Below are positions 7,672-15,163 of a stretch of 15,163 nt of DNA, piece after piece. The stretch is taken from NCBI GenBank assembly GCA_013416795.1, contig RQSC01000030.1, positions 86,560-101,722 on the forward strand, written 5' to 3'. The DNA comes from Prasinococcaceae sp. CCMP 1430. Taxonomy: Eukaryota > Prasinodermophyta > Palmophyllophyceae > Prasinococcales > Prasinococcaceae. The notes beneath the pieces are model-generated. The model was not told the origin of the DNA. It saw only the letters and a list, made by a program, of their open reading frames with translations, and did no database searches. A program made the translations under genes and the position numbers. Every line of letters begins with the position of its first letter. Position 1 is the stretch's first letter.

Positions 7672-9876
7672 TCAGGATGCGCGGGCACGCTTGCGAGCTT
7701 GCTCTTTCCCCAGTGACTCCTCGTGCGATTCGGCGGCGACCGTGGGCTCGGGTGTGCTCTGGCGAAGTGGGAGGTGCGCGTCCGCCATTGCCATCGCTGC
7801 TTGGAGCTTTGCCTCAAGCAGAGATGCCGCAGCGGCACGATCGCCGCCTTCGTTATTCGTGTCCAAAGGCGCCGAGGGGGCATCGATAGCTGCAGGAGAT
7901 ATGCAATCTGTGCCAACGAGCGGCTGCTTGGCTTCATCGTGTTCCGCAGACGCCCTTTCCAAGCGCGAGTACCGCCTGATCCATGCTCTCTGGTTCCGGT
8001 GAGTCCGCACGTAGGGCGCCAGAGCATCGAATGCAGCAGCGGGATTGGCAAACACCTGCACTCCTGCTAGCAAAATTGCATCCTCGATCGGAGTCCAATG
8101 CTTGGCAGTAGTCTCGGACAGGGTCAAGCCTGTCGCTGAGCTATCGTTTGTGCCAAAGATGTGGAACTTGGGCTGCGACTCTGAATCCGCGGCGTGTACG
8201 GCGTGCGCGAAGGCGGTGGCGATGACATCGAAAGCAGCCAAGCCCGGGGTGACTGCTGAAATTTTCGGGTTCGCGTCGTCGGTGCTAGCGTTGATGTCCC
8301 GCCGGAGCACATTTTTTCTCTTCCTCCACGCGGCGCATGATCGAGGCTCGCATAAGACCGGGCGCAGCGCCCTGTGAGCAGTTGACACTCCCTGGTACAC
8401 ATCCACTGCCGCAAGCACAATGGCATCCTCTACCGGCGTCCAAAACGTAGGTCGCCTCCAGCTCGTGGTGTGTTCTACTGCGCCCTCCGCGCGCTTCTGC
8501 TTCGCCACGCCAGATTCAGCTCCAGTTTCCATTGGCGAAGGGTCGGCCAAGATGGGCGCGCTGCCGTCTCGCGGAGAGGCGGACTGCTCAGGCTGGGGCA
8601 CATCATGCCGAACTCGCTCAGTGTCGCTGCCTCCTGCTGCCGGTTCGCTCGTGGTATCGGGCACATTGCCAGTGGCATCGCGTGGAGCTGCAATATTCTT
8701 TTCGTGGACATGTACCAATGCAGCAAGCTCAGGAGCAGTGCCGTCGCCACCGACCGCATCGATCATATCTGCCAGAAATGCTTCGGCTGGACCGGGACTC
8801 CCGGAGGATGCCTGCGCCAGCGCCTGGCGAGCTGCCTCGTCGGCACCGGCCGCGCCTGCGCCTGCCGCTGATTTCTCTGTCACCGCACGCGGTTCGATGT
8901 TCAGCAAGCTATCGATGGCGTCGCACAGCACACCAGCATCGCCAGATTCGCTCGCTCGTGCGATGTCCCCTTCGTAGTCACACTCGCCCCACCCAAGCGC
9001 TTCGAGATCGCGGCGTGCTTCCGCCTCCATCACCGCCGAATACGTCGTCGGCTTCAGGTCGGCTCCGCTCATGCCTGGATCCGCTGGCATCACTGGTTGC
9101 GACTGCTGCCCCAATAAACTCGAGTCCTCTCGTGGCGCAGAGGGCAAGATGCCAGGCACAGGTTCACCGTCGTCTGCCGCACGCCGCAGGGGGATGTGAT
9201 GGTGTGCCGGCAGAAGGCCACTGAGTGCTTCCATGGTGATGTGTTGTGGGCTTTGCAAGGTCTTGCCGACCAGCAATGCCACCAGCGATGCGGCGTGCGC
9301 GCTCTTGTCGAGCTTTCCTCTTGCCGTGGCTGCAGCCTTGCCATCGCCCAATGATGCCGCGCACATTGTCGGCAAATCCTCGAAGCGCCCCTGGAAGGGC
9401 GACGCCTGCGATCGCGCAAACGCACCAGCGGCGCTCGTGGTAGCAGTGGTATCCCCTTGTTCCTTGTCCGAGTCTTTCCCGTATTCCTGCGTGGGCTGCC
9501 AGCCGTTCATTCTCACAACGTGCGCGAGGTGCCCTGTCTTGGCTCCCAGAGGGTGCTTCTGCGAATACGCACCTACCGCAGAGCTGCCCTTGAAGCCCAA
9601 CTTTGAGAGGTGCGCAGGGTCTGCAGCGAACGTTGGCACCATCGCCACTCCCGCGGACAATGCACCCACTGGCGCGCCAGTCAAGCAGTAGAACAGCTCC
9701 GCGTAGTCCTCCAGTGCGAAATCGTGCGCGGGTGGAGCAGGGACGGGCGCGCCCATCGCGGCTGCCTCGGACGCCAGCGGCGCCTGCGTGACGCCAACCG
9801 CACCCGCGGCAGCCGCCCTGTCGGCGGCAAGCGCCTCCACGCGCGCGCGCGCCAACGTGCACGCCGCCTCCGCCAT
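7672..9876 (-). CDS. Orphan protein with two Myb/SANT-like repeats
   Basis: Single-exon frame of 734 residues from ATG 9876 (G at -3 and +4); the frame is open for 48 more codons upstream but has no ATG there. Near the C-terminus are two related repeats: FWTPVEDAIVLAAVDVY...AAWRKR (about 477-526) and HWTPIEDAILLAGVQVF...RAWIRR (about 592-640). Each has a first Trp and last Trp 38 residues apart, as in Myb/SANT helical repeats, with Tyr or Phe between them. An acidic, Ala/Ser-rich linker separates them. The tail ends in RKRARAS, a possible nuclear localisation signal. The N-terminal part has a more conserved-looking block, FALEDYAELFYCLTGAPVGA (53-72), and LGFKGSSAVGAYSQKHPLGA (93-112), which I do not recognise. 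A nuclear DNA- or chromatin-binding role is inferred only from the repeats. Sustained codon-position GC bias and the absence of stops over 2.2 kb support it as real. Confidence 0.72.
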   Translation of the reverse strand: MAEAACTLARARVEALAADRAAAAGAVGVTQAPLASEAAAMGAPVPAPPAHDFALEDYAELFYCLTGAPVGALSAGVAMVPTFAADPAHLSKLGFKGSSAVGAYSQKHPLGAKTGHLAHVVRMNGWQPTQEYGKDSDKEQGDTTATTSAAGAFARSQASPFQGRFEDLPTMCAASLGDGKAAATARGKLDKSAHAASLVALLVGKTLQSPQHITMEALSGLLPAHHHIPLRRAADDGEPVPGILPSAPREDSSLLGQQSQPVMPADPGMSGADLKPTTYSAVMEAEARRDLEALGWGECDYEGDIARASESGDAGVLCDAIDSLLNIEPRAVTEKSAAGAGAAGADEAARQALAQASSGSPGPAEAFLADMIDAVGGDGTAPELAALVHVHEKNIAAPRDATGNVPDTTSEPAAGGSDTERVRHDVPQPEQSASPRDGSAPILADPSPMETGAESGVAKQKRAEGAVEHTTSWRRPTFWTPVEDAIVLAAVDVYQGVSTAHRALRPVLCEPRSCAAWRKRKNVLRRDINASTDDANPKISAVTPGLAAFDVIATAFAHAVHAADSESQPKFHIFGTNDSSATGLTLSETTAKHWTPIEDAILLAGVQVFANPAAAFDALAPYVRTHRNQRAWIRRYSRLERASAEHDEAKQPLVGTDCISPAAIDAPSAPLDTNNEGGDRAAAASLLEAKLQAAMAMADAHLPLRQSTPEPTVAAESHEESLGKEQARKRARAS

Positions 9877-10415
9877 CGCTGAGCCCCCTCCGTCAGCGCT
9901 GCCAGCAATGTCACCGGCCGCAGCAGGGGCACCCAACTTCAAATGCGCGCAAAAAGAGCCGCTCGTGGCGCGCGTGCGAGCCGCGCCGGCCGCCGCGCGT
10001 CCGCGGACCGCCCAGAGCACGGCGCTGGGAGGGGAAAGGGCGCGCAGGCGCGCGGGGCGCGCGCGACGTGTGGCGCGCCGGCTCGCGGCGTCAGCATGCG
10101 CCCACTGCCTCTCTGCGCGCTCGATTTCTATTTTTGAACATCGAGGTCAAATTGCATTTACTTTTGTTCGACAATGGCTTTTGATATGACATGCGGAGTG
10201 AGGTGCGCTGCCGGGCGTCGGCCACAGCACCCCCCCCGCCCACCCCACCCCCTTCCCCGCTCCTCCCAGAGGGCGGAGTGGCCCGCACGCGCGTGTACGT
10301 GTGTATTACTGTACTTATGTTACTGTATCTGTGACAACGTGCGCACGCGCGCGTGCACGCGCGCATGCACGTGCGCGTGCACGTGCGTGCCGACGCGCGC
10401 GTGCGCATGCGGCGC
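9877..10415. other. Promoter-side region of Myb-like gene and 3' flank of the small membrane-protein gene
   Basis: About 540 bases between two minus-strand genes. It includes an AT-rich island at about 10120-10195, well placed for the Myb-like gene's upstream control region, a C-rich run at 10230-10260, and the start of a long alternating purine-pyrimidine tract. No coding signal was recognised. Confidence 0.5.
10337..10410. repeat. Alternating purine-pyrimidine tract (Z-DNA prone)
   Basis: Positions 10337-10390 alternate purine and pyrimidine without a single break (54 nt, mainly CG, CA and TG steps). A second perfect run follows at 10393-10410. The segment is also rich in short palindromes such as GTGCAC, GCATGC and GCGCGC. 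It lies just past the stop of the small membrane-protein gene, in its likely 3' UTR. Confidence 0.85.
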
Positions 10416-11173
10416 TCATGGCCCGCCGTGCGCATCCGCGGGCGCACTGCACGCCTGTCTGGCGGCGGCGGCCTCCTCGCGCGTCTGCCCTAGCTTCCTC
10501 GTCGGGGCTGTGCGCCTGATGCAATCTGGCTCATGCGTGTGCGCGCGCGAGCGAGCGCGAAGAGTGCGCACACGCGGCGGGGGGCAGGATAGCACGTCAG
10601 CCTCGCGCGGCCGCCAGGTGCTCCTGCGATCGCAGAAGTGCAGCGGGCCCAGACGCACAGCAGGGGCGCCTGTGTCTGCGCTCGTGCACGCATGCGCGCA
10701 CGGGTGCGCGCGTGTCGCCCCTACCACTTACCTGCCATCTCAAGCTCGCTCGCCAGAAAGAAGGTGCCGAGCACAGACATCGCCCACTGCACACGCATGA
10801 GCGCAGAGGGTGTCCACATATACATTTGGCGCGCGCGGCAAACCGCGAGCGTGCGTCAGCGCGTGCCGCAGCGTGCGATCTGCGGCCCGCACCACCAGGC
10901 GCACTGCGTGCGTGGCGCAGCGCACGCGGATGGCAAACGAGGGAGAGCGCGTAGCGAGAGCGGGCGCGCACCAGGCGTGGGGACGGGCGCGCAGCTCACC
11001 GTCGCGTGGAGGACGATGGGCGTCCTGCGGAAGAACGAGCTCGGCGGGCTCAGCCTATGTGCGGCGAGCGCGGCGGCACCGGCCGTGGCCCCCACCGCCG
11101 CGGCGGCGGACGCGCCGGCGCGAACGCTGCAAGAGATGCACTCGTCCCGGTACGAAGGCGAGCTCCAGCCCAT
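10416..11173 (-). CDS. Small two-helix membrane protein, ENOD93/COX20-like
   Basis: Reconstructed three-exon gene: exons 11173-11000, 10786-10732 and 10525-10416, totalling 339 nt and 112 residues. Donors are ACG|GTGAGC and GGCAG|GTAAGT, acceptors GTGTGCAG|TGG and GAGCCAG|AT, and phases 0 and 1 agree. Exon 1 encodes YRDECISCSVRAGASAAAAV followed by an Ala-rich helix and RLSPPSSFFRRTPIVLHAT; exon 2 encodes WAMSVLGTFFLASELEMA, a second hydrophobic helix; exon 3 encodes a basic then acidic tail ending GGP. The VRAGxxAA helix, loop and FFLASE-type second helix resemble ENOD93 and, more weakly, the COX assembly factor COX20. Both are small mitochondrial inner-membrane proteins, so a respiratory-chain role is plausible but unproven. 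An alternative exon 3 start at 10507 keeps the frame and drops six residues. It lies downstream of KEA on the same strand. Confidence 0.55.
10526..10731 (-). other. Small membrane-protein gene, intron 2
   Basis: A 206-nt phase-1 intron beginning GTAAGT, the strongest donor in the window, with acceptor GAGCCAG|AT. An alternative acceptor GCACAG|CC at 10508 is in the same phase. A CTGAC branch-site candidate lies about 71 nt from the nearer acceptor, followed by a pyrimidine-rich CCTGCCCCCCGCC stretch. Confidence 0.55.
10787..10999 (-). other. Small membrane-protein gene, intron 1
   Basis: A 213-nt phase-0 intron with donor ACG|GTGAGC and acceptor GTGTGCAG|TGG. The interior shows no coding pattern. 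Removal joins PIVLHAT to WAMSVLG, giving a continuous second hydrophobic segment. Confidence 0.55.
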
Positions 11174-11495
11174 GCTGCTGAGGCGCGCTGCGGCGCAGCG
11201 TGCAGCGCGCGGTCCGCGGGGCGCAGCGCGTTCCGCACGCGGTGTGGCGCGCGCGAGAGCGCGCACAAACACAGTGGTCTGTGTGAGGCAGCCAACACCG
11301 GTGAAAGCGGCGCGCCTCTCGCCGCAAGCGCTCGCAGCAGGCCCGCGCGCCAAGGCATCGAAACGCACAGTCGGGCGTCACCAGGTCCGGAGCGGTGGAC
11401 AAACATTGCTGATGCACTTACAGGCCACGGGGGGCTCGACGCGTCCCTCGCTCACACACCGAACACTAGGCCCTGGCGCCGCCGCGACCACTCCA
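11174..11495. other. Spacer between KEA stop and the small membrane-protein gene
   Basis: These 322 bases hold the KEA 3' UTR and the upstream region of the small gene, both on the minus strand. The small gene's frame remains open for some distance upstream of ATG 11173, but the translation is Arg/Ala-rich without pattern. No promoter motif or polyadenylation signal could be assigned. Confidence 0.5.
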
Positions 11496-14400
11496 TCACT
11501 CGATGATGGCGGCCGTCTTGGGGACGTCCACGACGTCGCCGTTTCCGGACGCGCTCGACTCCGTCGCTGCGTTGCCGTTGCCATTTAAGGCTGCGTCGGA
11601 CTTGGCCAGAATCTGCAGGTCAGCAAGGTGCTGCCTCCGGAACTTGTCGATGGACGCCGCGATGTCGTCCGCAGGCAGCTTGGCCTCCGACAGGATGGCC
11701 GCGGCGAGCTGCAGCGACGGCTCGAGGGTCTCGGGGACCACCGCGGTGGCGCCCGCCTTTTCCAGCTGATGCCCGTGCTCGATGTCGTGCGCGCGCACGT
11801 AGATCTTGAGGTCGGGGAAGTTCTTGCTCATGGCCCACACCGCGCGGTAGTTGGCGCCGGGCGTGTCCAGCGTGATGACCGCGCCCGCTGCGCGGTCGGC
11901 GCCCACCGACTTGAGCACCTGCGGCGAGCCCGCGTCGCCGAAGAAGATAGGAAGGTCCTTCTTGCGGCCCTGCGAGATGCGCTCGGAGCGCACGTCCAGC
12001 GCGACGTAGGGCACGTTCTGCTCGCTGAGGATGCCGCCAATCAGGCGCCCCACGCGGCCGTAGCCCGCAATGATGACGTGGCCGGAGATGCCGTCCACGT
12101 CGCCCTCGGAGACGGTCATCGACGCAGTGTTCTCGGTGGCCATCTTCTCCGCGATGAGGGCGCCGAGCTGCGCCAGGTACGGCGTGATAGCCATCGAGAT
12201 GGCCACCACGAGGAAGAGGGTCGAGCTGAGCTGCGCCGACATGATGCCCACGCCCACGGCCTCCCCGAATGCCACGAAGGCAAACTCGCCGCCCGGCCCA
12301 AGCAGCATGCCCGTCTGAAGGCCCTGGACGACGCTCAGGCCGAAGGCCTTGCCCGTGGCGATGATCACCGCGAGCTTGCCCGCGACGAGCGCCACGAGCA
12401 TCGCCATGACGCCACCGGGGTTGCTCGTAAAGACGGCTGGATCCATCGACATGCCCACCGACATGAAGAAGAGGCCCAGCAGGATGCCGCGGTACGGCTG
12501 GATGTCCGCCTCGACCTGGAGGTGGTACTCGGTCTCGGCGACAAGGAGGCCCGCCAGGAAGGCGCCGAGGGCCATCGACAGGCCGGCGGTCTGCGTGGCC
12601 ACTGACGTGCCGAGCGCCACAAGCAGCGTGACCGACGCGAAGAGGTCCTGGTTGCCCTCGTCGGCGATGCGCTTGTACACGGGCCTGAGCAGCACGCGTC
12701 CGGCGGCGACGATGGCCACCATGGAGATCACCGCCTTAATGGCGGCGAACACCAGCGCGCGGGCAATGGTCGCGAGCGAGCTCCCCGAGTCCGAGGGCGC
12801 CAGCAGCGGGATGAGCATGAGCAGCACCACCACCGCGAGGTCCTGCAGCAGCAGCACGGAGAACGCCGCCCTGCCGTGCCTGCTCTGGCTTTCGCCGCGC
12901 TCGTTGAGCACCTGCAGCACTACGGCGGTGGACGACAGCGCGAGCGCGCCGCCGATGACGATGCCCGCCTGGGTGGTGAGGCCGCCCACGAACACGCACA
13001 CCGCGGCGATGGCCGCGCTGGTCACCACCACCTGCGACAGCCCCAGGCCGAAGACGAACTTGCGCATCGAGCTGAGGCGCTCGATGGAGAGCTCCAGGCC
13101 GATGTTGAAGAGCAGGAAGACCACGCCAATCTCACCGATGTGCTCGATGGCGTGCACGTCCGTCACGATGCCCAGCGCGTGCGGCCCGACCAGCAGGCCC
13201 GCCATCAGGTAGCCGATCACCGGCGAGCCGCCGGGCAGCTTGGTGACGAGCGGCACGGCCACGCAGCTCGCCAGCAGCAGCACGAGTAGGTCGGAGAGCG
13301 ACACGCCGGGCGTGACGGCGGCGGCGGCAGCCGCACCGTCGGCAGGCATCTGCATGTTGGCCAGCCACGGCATCCACTCAGGCGCCGTCTGCGCGATCTC
13401 CACCGACGTGTCCTGCAGCGCCTGCTGCAGGCTCGCGCCACCGAAGTACACCGCGGCGAGCACCGTCGCGGCGATTCCCACGTTGATCAGCATGCTGCGA
13501 TTGGCCTGCACCCACAGCGCCACCTGGTTGGGCTTCTTGGGCTCCGGCTCGCCCTCCTCGTCCAGCAGCTCGGCTGGCACCGCCTCGGCCGCCATGGTCT
13601 TCTTTTTGGCCTTCTTCTCGGCCTTCTTCTCGGCCTTCTTCTCGGCCTTCTTCTCGGCCTTCTTGGCGGCCTTCTCCGCCTTGGCCTCCGCCTTGGCCTC
13701 CGCAGCCCGCACCGCCTCCTCGGCCTCGAGCTCAGCGATGGACGCCTCGGCGTCCTCCGAGCGCACCGCGCGGCTGAGCTCGAGCGCTGCCTCGGCGATC
13801 GAGTCGGAGAGCGCACGCGCCTCGGCCAGCGCCGCCTCGGCGGCGTCCACCTCGCGCTCGGCGTTGACCTCATCCTCGAAGGCCGCCGTGGCGCGCTCCA
13901 TGGCCGCCTGCACCTCCTTCTCGGCCTCGAAAGCCGCCTGCTTGGCGTCGAGCACCTTCTGCGCGGCCTCCACCACGAGCATCTCGAGGTCCTCGCGCTC
14001 GCGGGACGCCTTCTTCTGCCGCGACACCGCGTCCGCCAGCGCCATGCGCAGGTCCATGGGCACCGACGGCGCCTCAGTCTCGCCCTCCGCCATCGCGTCG
14101 TCCATCTCCGCCAGGGTCGACTTGTTGGCCGGCGGCGCCGGCGCCTCCTTGGCCGCCGCCTCCGCGCCCGAATCCGCCGCGCCCTCGCCGCCTCCCTTGG
14201 CGTCCTCGCTGCCCCCCGCCGCGGCGTCGTCCTCGCCCGAGCTGCCCACGTCGTCGTCCGTCGCGCCGCCGCCCTCGGCCGCGAGGGCCGCGTCGGCGGC
14301 CTTCTTCTCGGCCTCCTTGTCGGCCTCCTCCTCTGCGAGCTCCGCGGCCGAGGTGATGGCCGCCTCGATCTCCTCGATCTCGCGCGTGGCCTCCTCCTCC

Positions 14401-14910
14401 GCCTGAAGGACCGCCGCGGCGCGCTCCAGCGCCTCGGCGGACTCGGCCTCGGTCGAGAGGACCGCCTGCGAGGGCGGGGAGGGAGGGGGCGGTCATCGAG
14501 CGGTCGGGTCAGCGAGCGCGCGAGCGCGCGCGGGCGCGGGGCGCGCGCGCGCAAGAGAGCGCGCCCGGCCGCGCGCCCGGCCGCGCGAGCGCGCCCCGCA
14601 CCTCCTGCTTCTCGGTGAGGATCTCTGCGAGCGCCTGCGCCTCCGCCTCCGCCTCATCCTTGACGATGGTCGCGCGCGTCTTGGCCTTGCGCCGCTCCTT
14701 GAGCTCGGCGGCGAGGCTCTCTATCGACGCGTCGTCCACTGCGATGCCCGCGACCGCCTCGCGGACCTCGCTCTCCACGCAGTCGTCCGCGCCCGCGCGG
14801 CAGCGGAGGCGGCGCGCGCGCGCGCGCTCGCCGCCGCTGCTCCCGCCCGCGAAAAAATCAAAAATCAAAATCAAAATCAAAATCAAAATCAAAGTCAAAA
14901 TCAAAATCAT
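11496..14910 (-). CDS. KEA: KEA-type K+/H+ antiporter with long coiled-coil N-terminus
   Basis: Spliced CDS: exon 1 14910-14602, exon 2 14465-11496; 1092 residues, near the length of plant plastid-envelope KEA1/KEA2. Residues about 80-395 are Ala/Glu/Lys-rich and predicted coiled coil, including an AEKK repeat at about 368-392. A lone hydrophobic segment lies near 430-442. The CPA2 exchanger domain spans about 493-875, with GYLMAGLLVGPHALG, GGALALSSTAVVLQVLNERG and the KEA/KefC glutamine-aspartate motif LLLQDLAVV (641-649). A KTN/TrkA-N nucleotide-binding domain follows (about 897-1020) with GYGRVG (904-909) and an acidic residue closing strand 2 (VALDVRSERI). KEA proteins exchange K+ for H+ across plastid envelope or thylakoid membranes; plastid location here is inferred. 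The N-terminus is the uncertain part: the chosen ATG begins an Ile/Leu run encoded by a microsatellite. The nominal 14249 start is GTG, so the frame must begin further upstream. Confidence 0.9.
13611..13658 (-). repeat. 12-bp tandem repeat encoding Lys/Ala/Glu units
   Basis: Four perfect copies of CTTCTTCTCGGC (plus strand), with degenerate partial copies on both sides. In the KEA frame each unit encodes four residues of the AEKK type, extending the charged coiled-coil. Copy-number change would keep the frame. Confidence 0.9.
14466..14601 (-). other. KEA gene intron
   Basis: A 136-nt phase-0 intron with donor CAGGAG|GTGCGG and acceptor CCCTCGCAG|GCG. A CTGAC branch-site candidate lies about 43 nt from the 3' end, followed by a clear pyrimidine tract (CCGCCCCCTCCCTCCCC). 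It joins two charged coiled-coil segments, TEKQE and AVLSTEAESAE. Confidence 0.82.
14858..14909. repeat. TCAAAA hexanucleotide microsatellite
   Basis: About eight units of TCAAAA (one 7-mer, one TCAAAG), a striking A-rich island in GC-rich DNA. On the minus strand it reads as alternating Ile-Leu codons directly after the candidate KEA start ATG (14910-14908), giving MILILTLILI and so on. Whether it is coding, 5' UTR or the pyrimidine-side end of an intron is undecided. Confidence 0.9.
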
Positions 14911-15128
14911 CGCGTTTCCGTGCAACGAGAATCTCCATGACAGTGTTGGCGAAAAACGCACAAAGAAGGCGCGAGTGCCACACCGCGCGCGGCTGGCGCC
15001 GGGCGCAGCAGGCTCCGGAGGGAAGGTGTGCGTGTCTGGGGAGGAGGGCGGGTGGACGACGCCGAGAGGGGGGTTTCCTTTGGCCCTGCGTGAGCGCGCC
15101 GTGCGGCATGTCAGATGAGGCGCCGCCG

Positions 15129-15163
<35 letters not shown>
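14911..15163. other. Upstream flank of KEA, ending in a CGG trinucleotide run
   Basis: This is the probable 5' UTR/promoter side of KEA. In-frame codons upstream of ATG 14910 lack another ATG up to 14961. The window ends in eleven CGG units (15131-15163), which would encode Gly, Arg or Ala runs if part of a neighbouring gene. No gene could be assigned to this stretch. Confidence 0.5.

Noticed and set aside
10638-11588. Plus-strand frame of about 316 codons
   Set aside because: It overlaps the better supported spliced minus-strand gene and the KEA 3' end, and its translation has no domain-like pattern.
7672-14249. GTG start codons at the 5' ends of the thioesterase, Myb-like and KEA frames (3155, 10020, 14249)
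   Set aside because: This is a eukaryotic nuclear sequence. ATG starts at 3137, 9876 and 14910 (after splicing) are available and fit better.
13240-14406. Long plus-strand Ser/Ala-rich frame
   Set aside because: It is antisense to the KEA coiled-coil region; the Ser/Ala/Phe bias is what GC-rich Glu/Lys/Ala codons give when read backwards.
1-15163. A prokaryotic operon, defence island or mobile element
   Set aside because: Genes have spliceosomal introns, mixed strands and eukaryote-specific families; no transposase, integrase, terminal inverted repeats or CRISPR-like array was seen.

Overview
The window looks like nuclear DNA from a GC-rich, photosynthetic, flagellated alga. Coding is split by short GT-AG introns (about 135-215 bp), and the gene set fits such an organism: a plant-type group E bZIP factor, a KEA-type K+/H+ antiporter of the kind found in plastids, a CEP76 (centriole/cilium) fragment, an RCC1 propeller protein and a stand-alone type II thioesterase. 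The base composition, introns and thioesterase would fit a haptophyte such as Pavlovales. That placement is inference from style and gene content; no marker gene settles it.

Layout. A bZIP transcription factor (65-1483, +) faces a two-exon type II thioesterase (2046-3137, -). Next is a partial CEP76-like gene (3506-3919, -). A single N at 3920 follows, and immediately to its right is a partial gene for a divergent ATP synthase alpha-like protein (3921-5206, +). Both reading frames run open into the N, so it probably marks an assembly gap or misjoin that removed the 5' parts of two divergent genes. A three-exon, seven-blade RCC1 protein (5596-7137, +) converges on a large orphan protein with two Myb/SANT-like repeats (7672-9876, -).

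The right third is all on the minus strand. It holds a KEA-type antiporter with a long charged coiled-coil N-terminus (11496-14910, two exons) and then a compact three-exon gene for a 112-residue membrane protein resembling ENOD93/COX20 (10416-11173). The latter has no long open frame and was assembled from splice signals and frame agreement.

The genes do not form an operon or an obvious pathway; this is ordinary eukaryotic gene order. Shared features are the splicing signals (donors mostly GTGCGN or GTRAGN/GTACG, with CTGAC branch-site candidates in four of six introns) and low-complexity DNA: a TCAAAA array that may encode the KEA N-terminal hydrophobic segment, a 12-bp array encoding Lys/Ala/Glu repeats, a 54-nt perfect purine-pyrimidine alternation, and a terminal CGG run. 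I found no tRNA, rRNA, CRISPR array or transposase.
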